A stretch of DNA of 64,000 nt from Leadbettera azotonutricia ZAS-9 (lineage in GTDB: Bacteria > Spirochaetota > Spirochaetia > Treponematales > Breznakiellaceae). The stretch lies in assembly GCF_000214355.1 (NCBI RefSeq), contig NC_015577.1:3029389-3093388 (forward strand). The letters run 5' to 3'. Numbering within the stretch: the first letter of the stretch is position 1; each line of letters begins with the position of its first letter. The notes under the pieces were generated by a model that had not been told where the DNA came from, made no database searches, and saw only the letters and a list, made by a program, of their open reading frames with translations. A program made the translations under genes and the position numbers. Below, one piece after another: positions 45,916 through 53,604 of the stretch.

Positions 45916-47409
45916 TTATTTGGCAAATTTTATGACATTCACCGAGTGTGGCGGCAATTTAATGCTATCCGGTGCCTTATAGCCCGCTTTTGTAGGCATC
46001 AAGGGCACTGCGTCATCATGGCCTGCATCATTATACGATTCGGTGCTCGTTCCCGACAGGGTATGGATGGAATACCCCGATGGGGAAGGAGAACTGCCCC
46101 AATCAATGGTAAAATCCTGGGCCTTGGCGGGGTCTTTATTGATCGCCGCCAAAACGACATTACCTTGAGCGTCCAGTGTGGCAAGCAGATCCAGGGCAGG
46201 GGTTTCGGTAGCTTTGCCCTGTTTGTCGGTAAGGGAAAGCTTTTGGCCTGCTTCTGCATAGGTGTCCAGGACAGTATCGCCCAGCTCATTCACATACATG
46301 TCAAACACATGGTAGGTGGGGCGAAGCACTATCCCCTTTGGATAGGTATAAATGCAGCCCCGGGTGTTTACCACAGGCGCATAATTTGCCATGCCCACAA
46401 TATCGCAATTCCTGTTGACCATGCTGAGGAAACAGGCAGTGAACACCGCATCGGCCATGGTGTAGCGCTGGTTTTCATCGTTAAGGTCCCGGGGTTTGAT
46501 GTATTCATCGAGACTAAGGCCTGCATCCACATTTGGGTGGTACCAACCCCGGAGGTTCCACTCGTCAAAGGCGATGCGTATGCGATTCCCAAAATCCATG
46601 GCGGCCAAAAGCCCCCGTACCTTGGCAACCTGGCTGTCCAGGGTGTTTGTGTAAACCATGGACTGCTCATAATTAGCATAATCATTGGTTTGGTTGATCC
46701 CATCCCAATAGCCGTGCAGGGAGATCCATGAAAGGTTTTTGCCGCTCCCCTTTAACAGATTTATATTCCAATCAAGATCTGCAAGGGCGGCGGCTGAAAG
46801 CTCTATGGACGGATCAACCCGCTTCATCATTTTTGCAGATTCTGTTACCAGACGGCCCCATTCCTCAGCCGATTTCGCCCCCATTTCCCAGGAACCATAG
46901 TTCTCATTCCCTATGCTCCAGTACTTAACCTTAAAGGGATCTTTATGGCCGTTATCAGCCCGCAGCTTTGCCCAGGGGCCTTCGTTCGGCAGATTGCAGT
47001 ATTCCACCCAATCGCTCATTTCTTCGGCACTACCGGTACCCGCATTGGTGCAGATATAAGGCGCGCAGCCCACCTTGCGGCAGAAGGCGATGTATTCGTC
47101 AGTGCCAAAGGTATTGGGCTCTTCCACACGCCAGGCTTTGTCAAAATGGGGGCGCCTTTCCTTGCCTACCCCGTCTTTCCAGTGGGAAGCAGACACATAA
47201 CAGCCCCCCGGCCAGCGAAGCACTGGGGTTTTGATACGCTGCATGGCCTTGATTACATCGATCCTGAAGCCTTCGGCATCGGACAGCGGGTTCCCGGGAT
47301 CATAAATGCCGCCATAAATCTGGCGGTGAAAATGCTCGATAAAGTGGCCGTAGATCATTGGGTCCCGTTTTCCAACAGTCCGGCTGGGATCAATGTGAAG
47401 CAGTACCAT
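45916..47409 (-). CDS. GH51 alpha-L-arabinofuranosidase (third)
   Basis: 497 residues. [43 protein letters not shown], acid/base Glu in WSIGNENYGSW and nucleophile Glu in IAFDEWNLRGWY. No signal peptide, cytoplasmic. There is only one possible start, ATG 47409: an in-frame stop lies shortly upstream and the protein begins as family members do. A TTGACA-17-GATACT promoter ends just 6 nt before this ATG, so the mRNA must be leaderless or nearly so. Confidence 0.93.
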   Translation of the reverse strand: MVLLHIDPSRTVGKRDPMIYGHFIEHFHRQIYGGIYDPGNPLSDAEGFRIDVIKAMQRIKTPVLRWPGGCYVSASHWKDGVGKERRPHFDKAWRVEEPNTFGTDEYIAFCRKVGCAPYICTNAGTGSAEEMSDWVEYCNLPNEGPWAKLRADNGHKDPFKVKYWSIGNENYGSWEMGAKSAEEWGRLVTESAKMMKRVDPSIELSAAALADLDWNINLLKGSGKNLSWISLHGYWDGINQTNDYANYEQSMVYTNTLDSQVAKVRGLLAAMDFGNRIRIAFDEWNLRGWYHPNVDAGLSLDEYIKPRDLNDENQRYTMADAVFTACFLSMVNRNCDIVGMANYAPVVNTRGCIYTYPKGIVLRPTYHVFDMYVNELGDTVLDTYAEAGQKLSLTDKQGKATETPALDLLATLDAQGNVVLAAINKDPAKAQDFTIDWGSSPSPSGYSIHTLSGTSTESYNDAGHDDAVPLMPTKAGYKAPDSIKLPPHSVNVIKFAK

Positions 47410-47415
47410 AAAAAT

Positions 47416-47444
47416 AGTATCACTGGGATTTATTTATCTGTCAA
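47416..47444 (-). promoter_or_regulatory. Promoter of the third GH51 gene, leaderless type
   Basis: Minus-strand TTGACA (47439-47444), 17 bp, GATACT (47416-47421), then ATTTTT and the ATG. There is no ribosome-binding site in the six bases. Confidence 0.75.
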
Positions 47445-47457
47445 GAAAAATGTTGTT

Positions 47458-47474
47458 TATCAAATATTATGATA
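47458..47474 (-). promoter_or_regulatory. 17-bp imperfect palindrome upstream of the GH51 promoter
   Basis: TATCAAATATTATGATA (plus strand), identical at 13 of 17 positions to the site at 45873-45889, including TATCAA and TTGATA/TGATA ends, and also 13 bp upstream of its -35. Confidence 0.65.
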
Positions 47475-47486
47475 TATAATTCTTTC

Positions 47487-48434
47487 TTAGGATTTTTCGC
47501 CGGCATAAAGCTTCAGAATAATATCCTGATCGTAGTCACCGAAGCCTTTGCCGAAAATGTTGATGCCCCCCGCGTGCTTGGCCCGCGCGGAAATGCCTAT
47601 GCGTACCTTCACCGAATGATGGTCTGCTATATGAAGGTCATCAAGAGTAATAGTTGATACCTGAAGTCGGTCAATAAAGGTCCCTTCATTGGTCACCTCC
47701 CAGGTGGTAAGAAGCCCGTACTGGGAACCTTCAAGCTTCCAGAACGAGGGGGTATACTTCCCTCTGCGGTCACCGAAATCGCCCGGGGATGTCCATGTAC
47801 CGATGAACATCTCGTTGATCCAAACCGAAATATCCGAAGGCCACTTCTTATTGGTGCCTGGCACCTCGCTGGACATCTCCATGGAAAGCTCAATGCGCTT
47901 GAGAGATTTTTTGCCTGAAGAGAAGGTGTTGTTGGGAAACTTGTATTCCACATAACCTTTCTCGAACCAGACCAGAGCAGCCTTAGCCCGGTCGGGGGAA
48001 AAGAAGGTGGCGGGTACATCAAGGTAGCCGATTATTCCATCCCTGCTGCAAAGCCCGCAGGGAGCGGACACCTCGTAGGAGGTAAACAGACCCACAGGCA
48101 TTTCGACCTCGATGGCTTCCGCATCATTCTGGGGAGCTGCGCTGGGGTTAAAGTTAATGAGAAATTCTTTATACCGTGAACTGCAGATCTTTTGCCCGCC
48201 CTTAACACCATTTGCAGTATGGCTGTCTATGAGGCCCGCATCCTCAAGAATGAGGACAGAGGTAGTTGCGGTTGATTGGGGGATAGCAAGCCTGCGGGCA
48301 ATTTCGGTGATATTGAGTTCCTGGTTCTGGAGAAGCTCCAGTATGCGCACCCTCACCTCCGAGGCAAGGGCTTTGAGGGCCTTGGTATCGCGGGATGAAT
48401 CAATGACAAGGGCCTGCTGTCCGGCTTTTCGCAT
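47487..48434 (-). CDS. ArsR-type transcriptional regulator with C-terminal sensor domain
   Basis: 315 residues. Winged-helix N terminus ALKALASEVRVRILELLQ and ITEIARRLAIPQSTATTSVLILEDAGLI (recognition helix), followed by a long beta-rich C-terminal domain (about 110-315; Cys pair in PCGLC, many Trp, jelly-roll-like), which probably binds a sugar signal. It precedes the arabinan genes on the same strand and is the natural candidate to read the 17-bp palindromes. The start at ATG 48434 is fixed by its promoter, because the longer frame begins inside the -35 box. Confidence 0.85.
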   Translation of the reverse strand: MRKAGQQALVIDSSRDTKALKALASEVRVRILELLQNQELNITEIARRLAIPQSTATTSVLILEDAGLIDSHTANGVKGGQKICSSRYKEFLINFNPSAAPQNDAEAIEVEMPVGLFTSYEVSAPCGLCSRDGIIGYLDVPATFFSPDRAKAALVWFEKGYVEYKFPNNTFSSGKKSLKRIELSMEMSSEVPGTNKKWPSDISVWINEMFIGTWTSPGDFGDRRGKYTPSFWKLEGSQYGLLTTWEVTNEGTFIDRLQVSTITLDDLHIADHHSVKVRIGISARAKHAGGINIFGKGFGDYDQDIILKLYAGEKS

Positions 48435-48440
48435 TTTTCC

Positions 48441-48470
48441 AGTATGTTGGGCAGGGGGGAAATTTGTCAA
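48441..48470 (-). promoter_or_regulatory. Promoter of the ArsR-type regulator, leaderless type
   Basis: Minus-strand TTGACA (48465-48470), 18 bp, CATACT (48441-48446), 6 nt (GGAAAA), ATG. Transcription should start at or next to the A of ATG. Confidence 0.7.
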
Positions 48471-48479
48471 GGGAAGCAG

Positions 48480-49787
48480 CTATATATCCCTAATGGAAAA
48501 CCCCGCCAATTCCACACGGTAGTCCTGAAACTTTCCCCGCAGATTGACAGCCTTGGCTTCAAGCTCCCCAAGGCGAAATTCCTTTGGGTTAAGCTTTACT
48601 TCGCCTAAAAGCATACGCCTTTTGCCCTCATTGACCGCGATGATATCTATCTCGTTGGCATTGCCCCTCTCCCAGTAAGTACCAATGGCAGAATAATCTC
48701 CGGAAAGGATCAGCTTCTCGCGGAAATATTTTTCCAGCATGTGTCCGGCATAGCTGCGGTAGTCGCGTTCCAAAATGTCCCGGACATAGGCAAGATTGGA
48801 AATTTCTACGGCACTGCGGTACTTATAAATAAAGCGGAACCAGAAGTTAAGAAAGTTATCGTCTATGGCATAGCGTATTTGCCGCGAACCGGGTTTTGAA
48901 AACAGAGGCGTTACCCGCCTTACCAGGCTGAATTCTTTTTCCAGTCTGTCGAGATAAGGGCCAACCGACTGGCCCAGAGTTCCCTCAATATCAGGACGAG
49001 AGGTCTTGGAAGAGGCAATAAGGGAAAGGATGGAAAAGTACGTGGTGTAATCCCTGCCGAATTCTTCCACCAGGAGATTCTTCCCCTCATCAAGGAAGAA
49101 TGAATTTTCCATGAGCAGGGCGTCAAAAATTTTCTTTTGCGTAAAGGCCTTTTCTCCGACAAGCAGTTCCAGATACCGGGGTACTCCCCCGCCCGCTATA
49201 TAGAATGCAAGGAGATCCTCCCCTGAGTATTTCGAATAGTGATCCGAGAGGATAGTGCGCTGAACCGCCACAGAGAAAGGCTTAAGGTGAATACGATGGC
49301 TGGCCCGCTGAAAAAGAGGTTCCCTTGAATCCTCAAAAATTTTCTTCATCATGGAATACACAGAACCGCAGAGAATAAGGTGAAGCTTGCTTTTACCCTT
49401 GTATGTATCCCAAAGGTTCTGCATTTCGCTGTAAACAGCGCTATTGATGTAATAAAACTCCTGAAATTCATCTATTACAAGGGAAATATGCCTGTGCTGC
49501 GCCTCTAGCAGAAGGTACTTAAAAACATCCTGAAATGTTTTTAATTCCCCGGGTATGTCAGCTTTGAGTTTTTCTTTGATGATACCAACATACTCATCGC
49601 AAAGAAAATTTTCATTCTTTTTAGTTACAAAAAAATAGATTGAAGAAGAACCCAATGACTGCCGTATCAGGGAGGTTTTACCTATGCGTCTTCTCCCCAT
49701 TACCACCGTCATCTGGGCCGATTCATGGGACTGCTTTTCCCAGGCCCTGATCTGCTTTATCTCTGTTTCCCTTCCGTAAAATTCCAT
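48480..49787 (-). CDS. AAA ATPase with C-terminal PD-(D/E)XK-like domain (DUF234 type)
   Basis: 435 residues. Walker A GRRRIGKTSL, Walker B LVIDEFQEF, sensor region LILCGSVYSMM, then a winged-helix segment and a C-terminal domain with NEIDIIAVNEGKRRMLLGEVKL, the Asp-x(n)-Glu-x-Lys pattern of PD-(D/E)XK nucleases. Such archaeal-type ATPases occur in many copies in spirochaetes, archaea and Bacteroidetes; the function is not known. AGGAT is 7 nt before the ATG. It sits between the regulator and the radical-SAM gene and does not clearly belong to either. Confidence 0.8.
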   Translation of the reverse strand: MEFYGRETEIKQIRAWEKQSHESAQMTVVMGRRRIGKTSLIRQSLGSSSIYFFVTKKNENFLCDEYVGIIKEKLKADIPGELKTFQDVFKYLLLEAQHRHISLVIDEFQEFYYINSAVYSEMQNLWDTYKGKSKLHLILCGSVYSMMKKIFEDSREPLFQRASHRIHLKPFSVAVQRTILSDHYSKYSGEDLLAFYIAGGGVPRYLELLVGEKAFTQKKIFDALLMENSFFLDEGKNLLVEEFGRDYTTYFSILSLIASSKTSRPDIEGTLGQSVGPYLDRLEKEFSLVRRVTPLFSKPGSRQIRYAIDDNFLNFWFRFIYKYRSAVEISNLAYVRDILERDYRSYAGHMLEKYFREKLILSGDYSAIGTYWERGNANEIDIIAVNEGKRRMLLGEVKLNPKEFRLGELEAKAVNLRGKFQDYRVELAGFSIRDI

Positions 49788-49810
49788 TTGTATATCCTAT
49801 TGTATCTAAT

Positions 49811-49836
49811 ATTACTGTAATTTAAATTACTGTAAT
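49811..49836. repeat. Tandem ATTACTGTAAT repeats upstream of the ATPase
   Basis: ATTACTGTAAT occurs twice (49811-49821 and 49826-49836) separated by TTAA, followed by the related ATTACAATAT. Each copy is nearly self-complementary. Together with CAACTT...AAGTTG further up, the 136-bp stretch before the ATPase is unusually rich in inverted repeats and probably holds its promoter and an operator. Confidence 0.5.
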
Positions 49837-49923
49837 AAATATTACAATATTTCTAAAATAGTTGCAATATCAAACGACAACTTTTTTAAGCAAGTTGCCA
49901 TATTGTATTACAACTTTGTCCTT

Positions 49924-51225
49924 CTAAAATTCAAACAAGGGCAGCTGTAAACCCGCGCCATCGGCATCCGAAAGCAGGCGGCGTATGCGCCTGGGATCTT
50001 CGGCCCTGTCGATAAAGGTCCCGGAAGCGGTAATAAAGTAGCGAGCCCGTTTCAATACCACCCCAAGGCGGCGGAGGCCGTCGAAGCTGAGTGAACGGGA
50101 ACGGCGGGTTTCGATGATGCGGCGCCCTGTTTTGGCCCCTATGCCCGGAACGCGGAGCAGGGTTTCATAGTCGGCGCGGTTCACTTCCACAGGGAAAAAT
50201 TCCAGGTGGCGCAGGGCCCAGGCGGTTTTGGGATCGATGTGGGGGTCGAGGAAGGAATTCTTGTCATCCAGGATTTCGCCGGGAGTAAAATGGTAGAACC
50301 TGAGGAGCCAGTCGGCCTGGTAGAGCCGGTGTTCCCGCACCAGAGGCGGGCCGGGTATATCGGGAAGGCGTGGATCGGATATACCGCCCCTGCCCTGTGT
50401 ACCCACGGGAATGAAGGCCGAATAGTAAACCCGCCTTAAGGCGTACTTTTTGTAGAGGGCCCCGGAAAGGCCGATGATGGTTTTGTCATCCTCAGGGCTG
50501 GCCCCGACTATGAGCTGGGTACTCTGGCCTGCAGGGGCAAAGACAGGGGCCTGGAATTTGCCCTGGGGCAGGAATTTGATACGCCGCCTATCTTCTTCAT
50601 TTTCGGCCCCAGCCTCGAAGGTTTCTTTTATAGCGCCCAGTATCACCTTGCCCGATTTTTGGGGGGCCAGATTTTGGAGGCTTTTGTCTGTAGGAAGTTC
50701 AATGTTGGCCGATAGCCTGTCGGCCCAAAGGCCTGCCTCGCGTATGAGCTTTTCGCCGGTGCCGGGGATTATTTTAAGGTGAATGTAGCCATTGTAGCCC
50801 GCCTGGGTGCGGAGGGTTTTGGCGGTTTCGATGAGTTTTTCCATGACTATGTCAGGGTCGGCGAAGATTCCGGATGAGAGGAAAAGGCCCTCGATATAGT
50901 TGCGGCGGTAAAATTCGCAGGTAAGGTCAACCAGTTCTTTGACGGTAAAGGAGCTGCGCTTGGTATCGGCTGAGGCGCGGTTCACGCAGTAAGCGCAGTC
51001 GAAACGGCAGACATTGGAATAGAGCACTTTGAGGAGGGACACGCAGCGGCCATCCTCGGTCCAGGAATGGCAGACCCCGTTGAGCAACGCAGCTCCAAGA
51101 CCCCCCGAACGGAAAGACCCTCCCCTAGCCCCAGGACCGCTGCCAGACGAAGCGCAGGACGCATCGTATTTGGCTGCCCCGGTGAGGACGGAAATCTTTT
51201 CTTCCAGATCCAGCAACGCCTGCAC
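49924..51225 (-). CDS. Radical-SAM DNA repair/modification protein (TIGR03916 type)
   Basis: 433 residues. Early KYDASCASSG, then GVCHSWTEDGRCVSLLKVLYSNVCRFDCAYC; the CxxxCxxC is the [4Fe-4S] site of radical-SAM enzymes. The C-terminal LLRVPGIGAKTGRRIIETRR is a helix-hairpin-helix, fitting DNA binding. Family TIGR03916 is paired with the DUF4130 family, usually in neighbouring genes; the partner here is at 35794. Start: GTG 51225, because SD GGAAGGGAG is 5 nt upstream and the predicted transcription start (about 51238) is downstream of the alternative GTG at 51240. Confidence 0.9.
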   Translation of the reverse strand: MQALLDLEEKISVLTGAAKYDASCASSGSGPGARGGSFRSGGLGAALLNGVCHSWTEDGRCVSLLKVLYSNVCRFDCAYCVNRASADTKRSSFTVKELVDLTCEFYRRNYIEGLFLSSGIFADPDIVMEKLIETAKTLRTQAGYNGYIHLKIIPGTGEKLIREAGLWADRLSANIELPTDKSLQNLAPQKSGKVILGAIKETFEAGAENEEDRRRIKFLPQGKFQAPVFAPAGQSTQLIVGASPEDDKTIIGLSGALYKKYALRRVYYSAFIPVGTQGRGGISDPRLPDIPGPPLVREHRLYQADWLLRFYHFTPGEILDDKNSFLDPHIDPKTAWALRHLEFFPVEVNRADYETLLRVPGIGAKTGRRIIETRRSRSLSFDGLRRLGVVLKRARYFITASGTFIDRAEDPRRIRRLLSDADGAGLQLPLFEF

Positions 51226-51244
51226 TATGCTCCCTTCCACTTAT

Positions 51245-51273
51245 ACTATACACTTGTATAGAATAGATGGCAA
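51245..51273 (-). promoter_or_regulatory. Promoter with CTATAC-N4-GTATAG operator (radical-SAM gene)
   Basis: Minus strand: TTGCCA (51268-51273), 17 bp, TATAGT (51245-51250). The palindrome CTATAC-ACTT-GTATAG (51246-51261) covers the -10 and spacer in the same position as at the DUF4130 gene (36564-36592), with the same phase relative to the -10. Confidence 0.75.
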
Positions 51274-51293
51274 GGGGCATGGCGCTGTTTTTT

Positions 51294-52343
51294 TTATTTC
51301 CCTATCCTGATCACCGATTTGACGATTTCCGCCTTGTTATGAATGCTTTCGGTCATGCCCTTTTGGATATCGTCAAATTCAAAAACATTGGTCACGATAT
51401 TCTTGATGTCCACAAGGCCCCTGCTTACCGCATCTATGGCCAGGGGATAGATATGGCGGTAGCGGAATATGGTCTTCATGGTCAACTCCTTGTCCAGGGC
51501 AGAGCCTATGGCGAGATTCATCATGCCGCTCTTGCTGTAACCCACAAACACCAGGGTCCCGCCTTTTTTGAGGGCCGCAATGCCCTGATTGGCTGCGATT
51601 TCTGTACCGGAGGTTTCGATGACCAGATCAACGCCTGCGCCGCCTGTAAGCTGGGCGACGGTTTTGACTACATCTTTGTCCGCGCCGTTGATTATCTCGG
51701 TCGCTCCAAGGGACTTGGCCTTTTGGAGGCGTTTATCCACCACATCGCTCACAAAAACACGGGAAACGCCAAGGGCCTTGGCCGACATCATGGAAACCAG
51801 GCCTATGCAGCCCGATCCAGTGATCAGGGCGGTTTGGCCAAGATGGGCGCCGCCTGTTTGGGCTGCATGGAAACCTACTGCCAGGGGCTCGATGAGGGCC
51901 GCTTCCATGGTATCCATTTCGTCAGGAATTTTGAAGCAAAGATCCGCTTCGTGGGCCACATATTCCTGAAAAACCCCGTCCACCGGGGGAGTGGCAAAGA
52001 AAATCACATCCGGACAGAGATTATATCGGCCTGTACGGCAGAATTCGCAGTGCCCGCAGGTTTTTCCGGGCTCCAAGGCAACTTTGTCCCCTGCTTTGAG
52101 GTGCTTTACATCGGCTCCGACCTCAACAACCACCCCGCCGGCCTCATGGCCAAGCACAAAAGGGGGTTTTACGATGAAATCACTGATGCGTCCATTCTCA
52201 AAATAATGAAGATCCGAGCCGCAAACCCCTATATATTCCAATTTTACCAGGGCTTCGTTGGATCTGGGCTGGGGTATATCCTTCTGGACAAAGCCCATCT
52301 TCATTATATCTGTCATTACAGCAACTTTCATTTTTCCTTGCAT
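51294..52343 (-). CDS. Zinc-dependent polyol (sorbitol/xylitol) dehydrogenase
   Basis: 349 residues, medium-chain dehydrogenase. Catalytic zinc: Cys in YIGVCGSDLH, GHEAGGVV (His-Glu); structural zinc loop CGHCEFCRTGRYNLC with four Cys; NAD loop ITGSGCIGLVSMM. Closest to sorbitol/xylitol dehydrogenase, oxidising a polyol to a ketose. AAGGAG 6 nt before the ATG (or second ATG four codons later). It diverges from fructokinase, which would phosphorylate the fructose it makes. Confidence 0.88.
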   Translation of the reverse strand: MQGKMKVAVMTDIMKMGFVQKDIPQPRSNEALVKLEYIGVCGSDLHYFENGRISDFIVKPPFVLGHEAGGVVVEVGADVKHLKAGDKVALEPGKTCGHCEFCRTGRYNLCPDVIFFATPPVDGVFQEYVAHEADLCFKIPDEMDTMEAALIEPLAVGFHAAQTGGAHLGQTALITGSGCIGLVSMMSAKALGVSRVFVSDVVDKRLQKAKSLGATEIINGADKDVVKTVAQLTGGAGVDLVIETSGTEIAANQGIAALKKGGTLVFVGYSKSGMMNLAIGSALDKELTMKTIFRYRHIYPLAIDAVSRGLVDIKNIVTNVFEFDDIQKGMTESIHNKAEIVKSVIRIGK

Positions 52344-52358
52344 TTCCTTCTCCTTAAC

Positions 52359-52387
52359 TTGTCAATGACTTCATATTATATTATTAT
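52359..52387 (+). promoter_or_regulatory. Promoter of the fructokinase-aroC operon
   Basis: TTGTCA (52359-52364), 17 bp, TATTAT (52382-52387). The opposite strand has TTGCCA-17-TAATAT toward the dehydrogenase, so the two promoters overlap. Confidence 0.5.
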
Positions 52388-52427
52388 AGTATAGCTGGCA
52401 AGCAATAAGGAAGGAGAAGAGCTAACC

Positions 52428-53603
52428 ATGATAATATGCTGCGGAGAAGCCCTGATTGATATGGTTCGCGCCGAAATACCCGGCAGAGGCGAGGGTTTTT
52501 TGCCTCTCCCTGGGGGAAGCCCCTTCAATACTGCCATAGCAATAGGCAGGCTGGGTGCCCCGGTCAGCTTTTTGGGGCGGTTTTCCACCGATTTCTTCGG
52601 GGAAGTCCTGATGAAACGACTTAAGGCAAGCCGTGTAAGCCCTGATCTAATGATCCGCTCAGCCCAGAACTCCACCCTGGCCTTTGTGAAACTCGAAAAA
52701 AACAAAGAACCCCGGTATGTGTTCTATACCGAAGGGGCCGCGGACCGTTCCCTGACGGTAGAGGATCTGCCCAAAAAGCTGCCTTCAGAAACCCATTGCA
52801 TAGTTTTCGGCTCCATTGCCATGACCATGGAGCCTGTTTCCACCGCTATAGAAACCCTGGTTCTCAGGGAAAATGCCCTTCAGGGTCAGGGCAAGGAAGC
52901 CCCGATCATTTCATTTGATCCCAATATCAGGCCCTTCATGATCGCCGACAAGAAAGCCTATGTAAAACGCCTGGAAAAATGGATTGCTGCATCTACCATA
53001 GCCAAGATTTCTGCGGAAGATTTTAAATTTATCTACCCGGAGCTTGATCTTGAAAAAGCCCTTCAGAAAATTTTGGCCATGGGCCCCCGGCTGGCTATAA
53101 CCACCCTGGGCCCCAAAGGCGCCATCGCCCTGCTCCGCCGCAATGACGGCACTATCACGAGGGTAAGCGCCCCGGTGGTAGACCTGCCGGTGGCTGATAC
53201 CATAGGCGCAGGGGACACCTTCCACGGCGCTTTTCTTGCCTGGCTCGAACGCAAGGGCAAGATGTCCCGCCCGGCCTTGGCAGCATTGACCGAAGCTGAA
53301 CTTTACAATGCTCTCTTCTTTGCCAATAAAGCTGCCTCTATAGTCTGCTCCCGGCAGGGGGCGGAGCCGCCCACCCTTAGGGAAGTGGAATCCCTCAAAC
53401 CGGGAAACGCCAAGGCAGAGGAGAAAAAACCGGCAGCCCCGGCAAAGGCGGCGTCCAAAGCTCCAGCGAAGGCTGAGCCTAAGGTTCAAGCTGCCCCGGC
53501 GGGGAAAAAAGCTCCTGCCTCTGCGAAACCTGTCCCTGCGAAACCTGCTGCTTCGAAGGCAACGGCAGAAAAGAAGCCACCTGTCCCTGCAAAAAAGAAA
53601 TAG
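52428..53603 (+). CDS. Fructokinase-like PfkB kinase with Ala/Lys/Pro-rich tail
   Basis: 391 residues. The kinase part (1-322) begins ICCGEALIDMV, with GGSPFNTAIAIGRLG and DTIGAGDTFHGAFLAW, typical of bacterial fructokinases. A tail of about 65 residues (325-391) follows, made almost only of Ala, Lys, Pro and Glu (KAPAKAEPKVQ and similar blocks); such tails resemble histone H1-like or HU-like extensions. It is not found in usual fructokinases. AAGGAAGGAG lies 7-15 nt before the ATG. aroC begins 1 nt after the stop. Confidence 0.87.
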   Translation: MIICCGEALIDMVRAEIPGRGEGFLPLPGGSPFNTAIAIGRLGAPVSFLGRFSTDFFGEVLMKRLKASRVSPDLMIRSAQNSTLAFVKLEKNKEPRYVFYTEGAADRSLTVEDLPKKLPSETHCIVFGSIAMTMEPVSTAIETLVLRENALQGQGKEAPIISFDPNIRPFMIADKKAYVKRLEKWIAASTIAKISAEDFKFIYPELDLEKALQKILAMGPRLAITTLGPKGAIALLRRNDGTITRVSAPVVDLPVADTIGAGDTFHGAFLAWLERKGKMSRPALAALTEAELYNALFFANKAASIVCSRQGAEPPTLREVESLKPGNAKAEEKKPAAPAKAASKAPAKAEPKVQAAPAGKKAPASAKPVPAKPAASKATAEKKPPVPAKKK

Positions 53604-53604
53604 C

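Noticed and set aside
51226-51240. GTG at 51240 as start of the radical-SAM gene
   Set aside because: It lies at or before the predicted transcription start; GTG 51225 has a proper ribosome-binding site.
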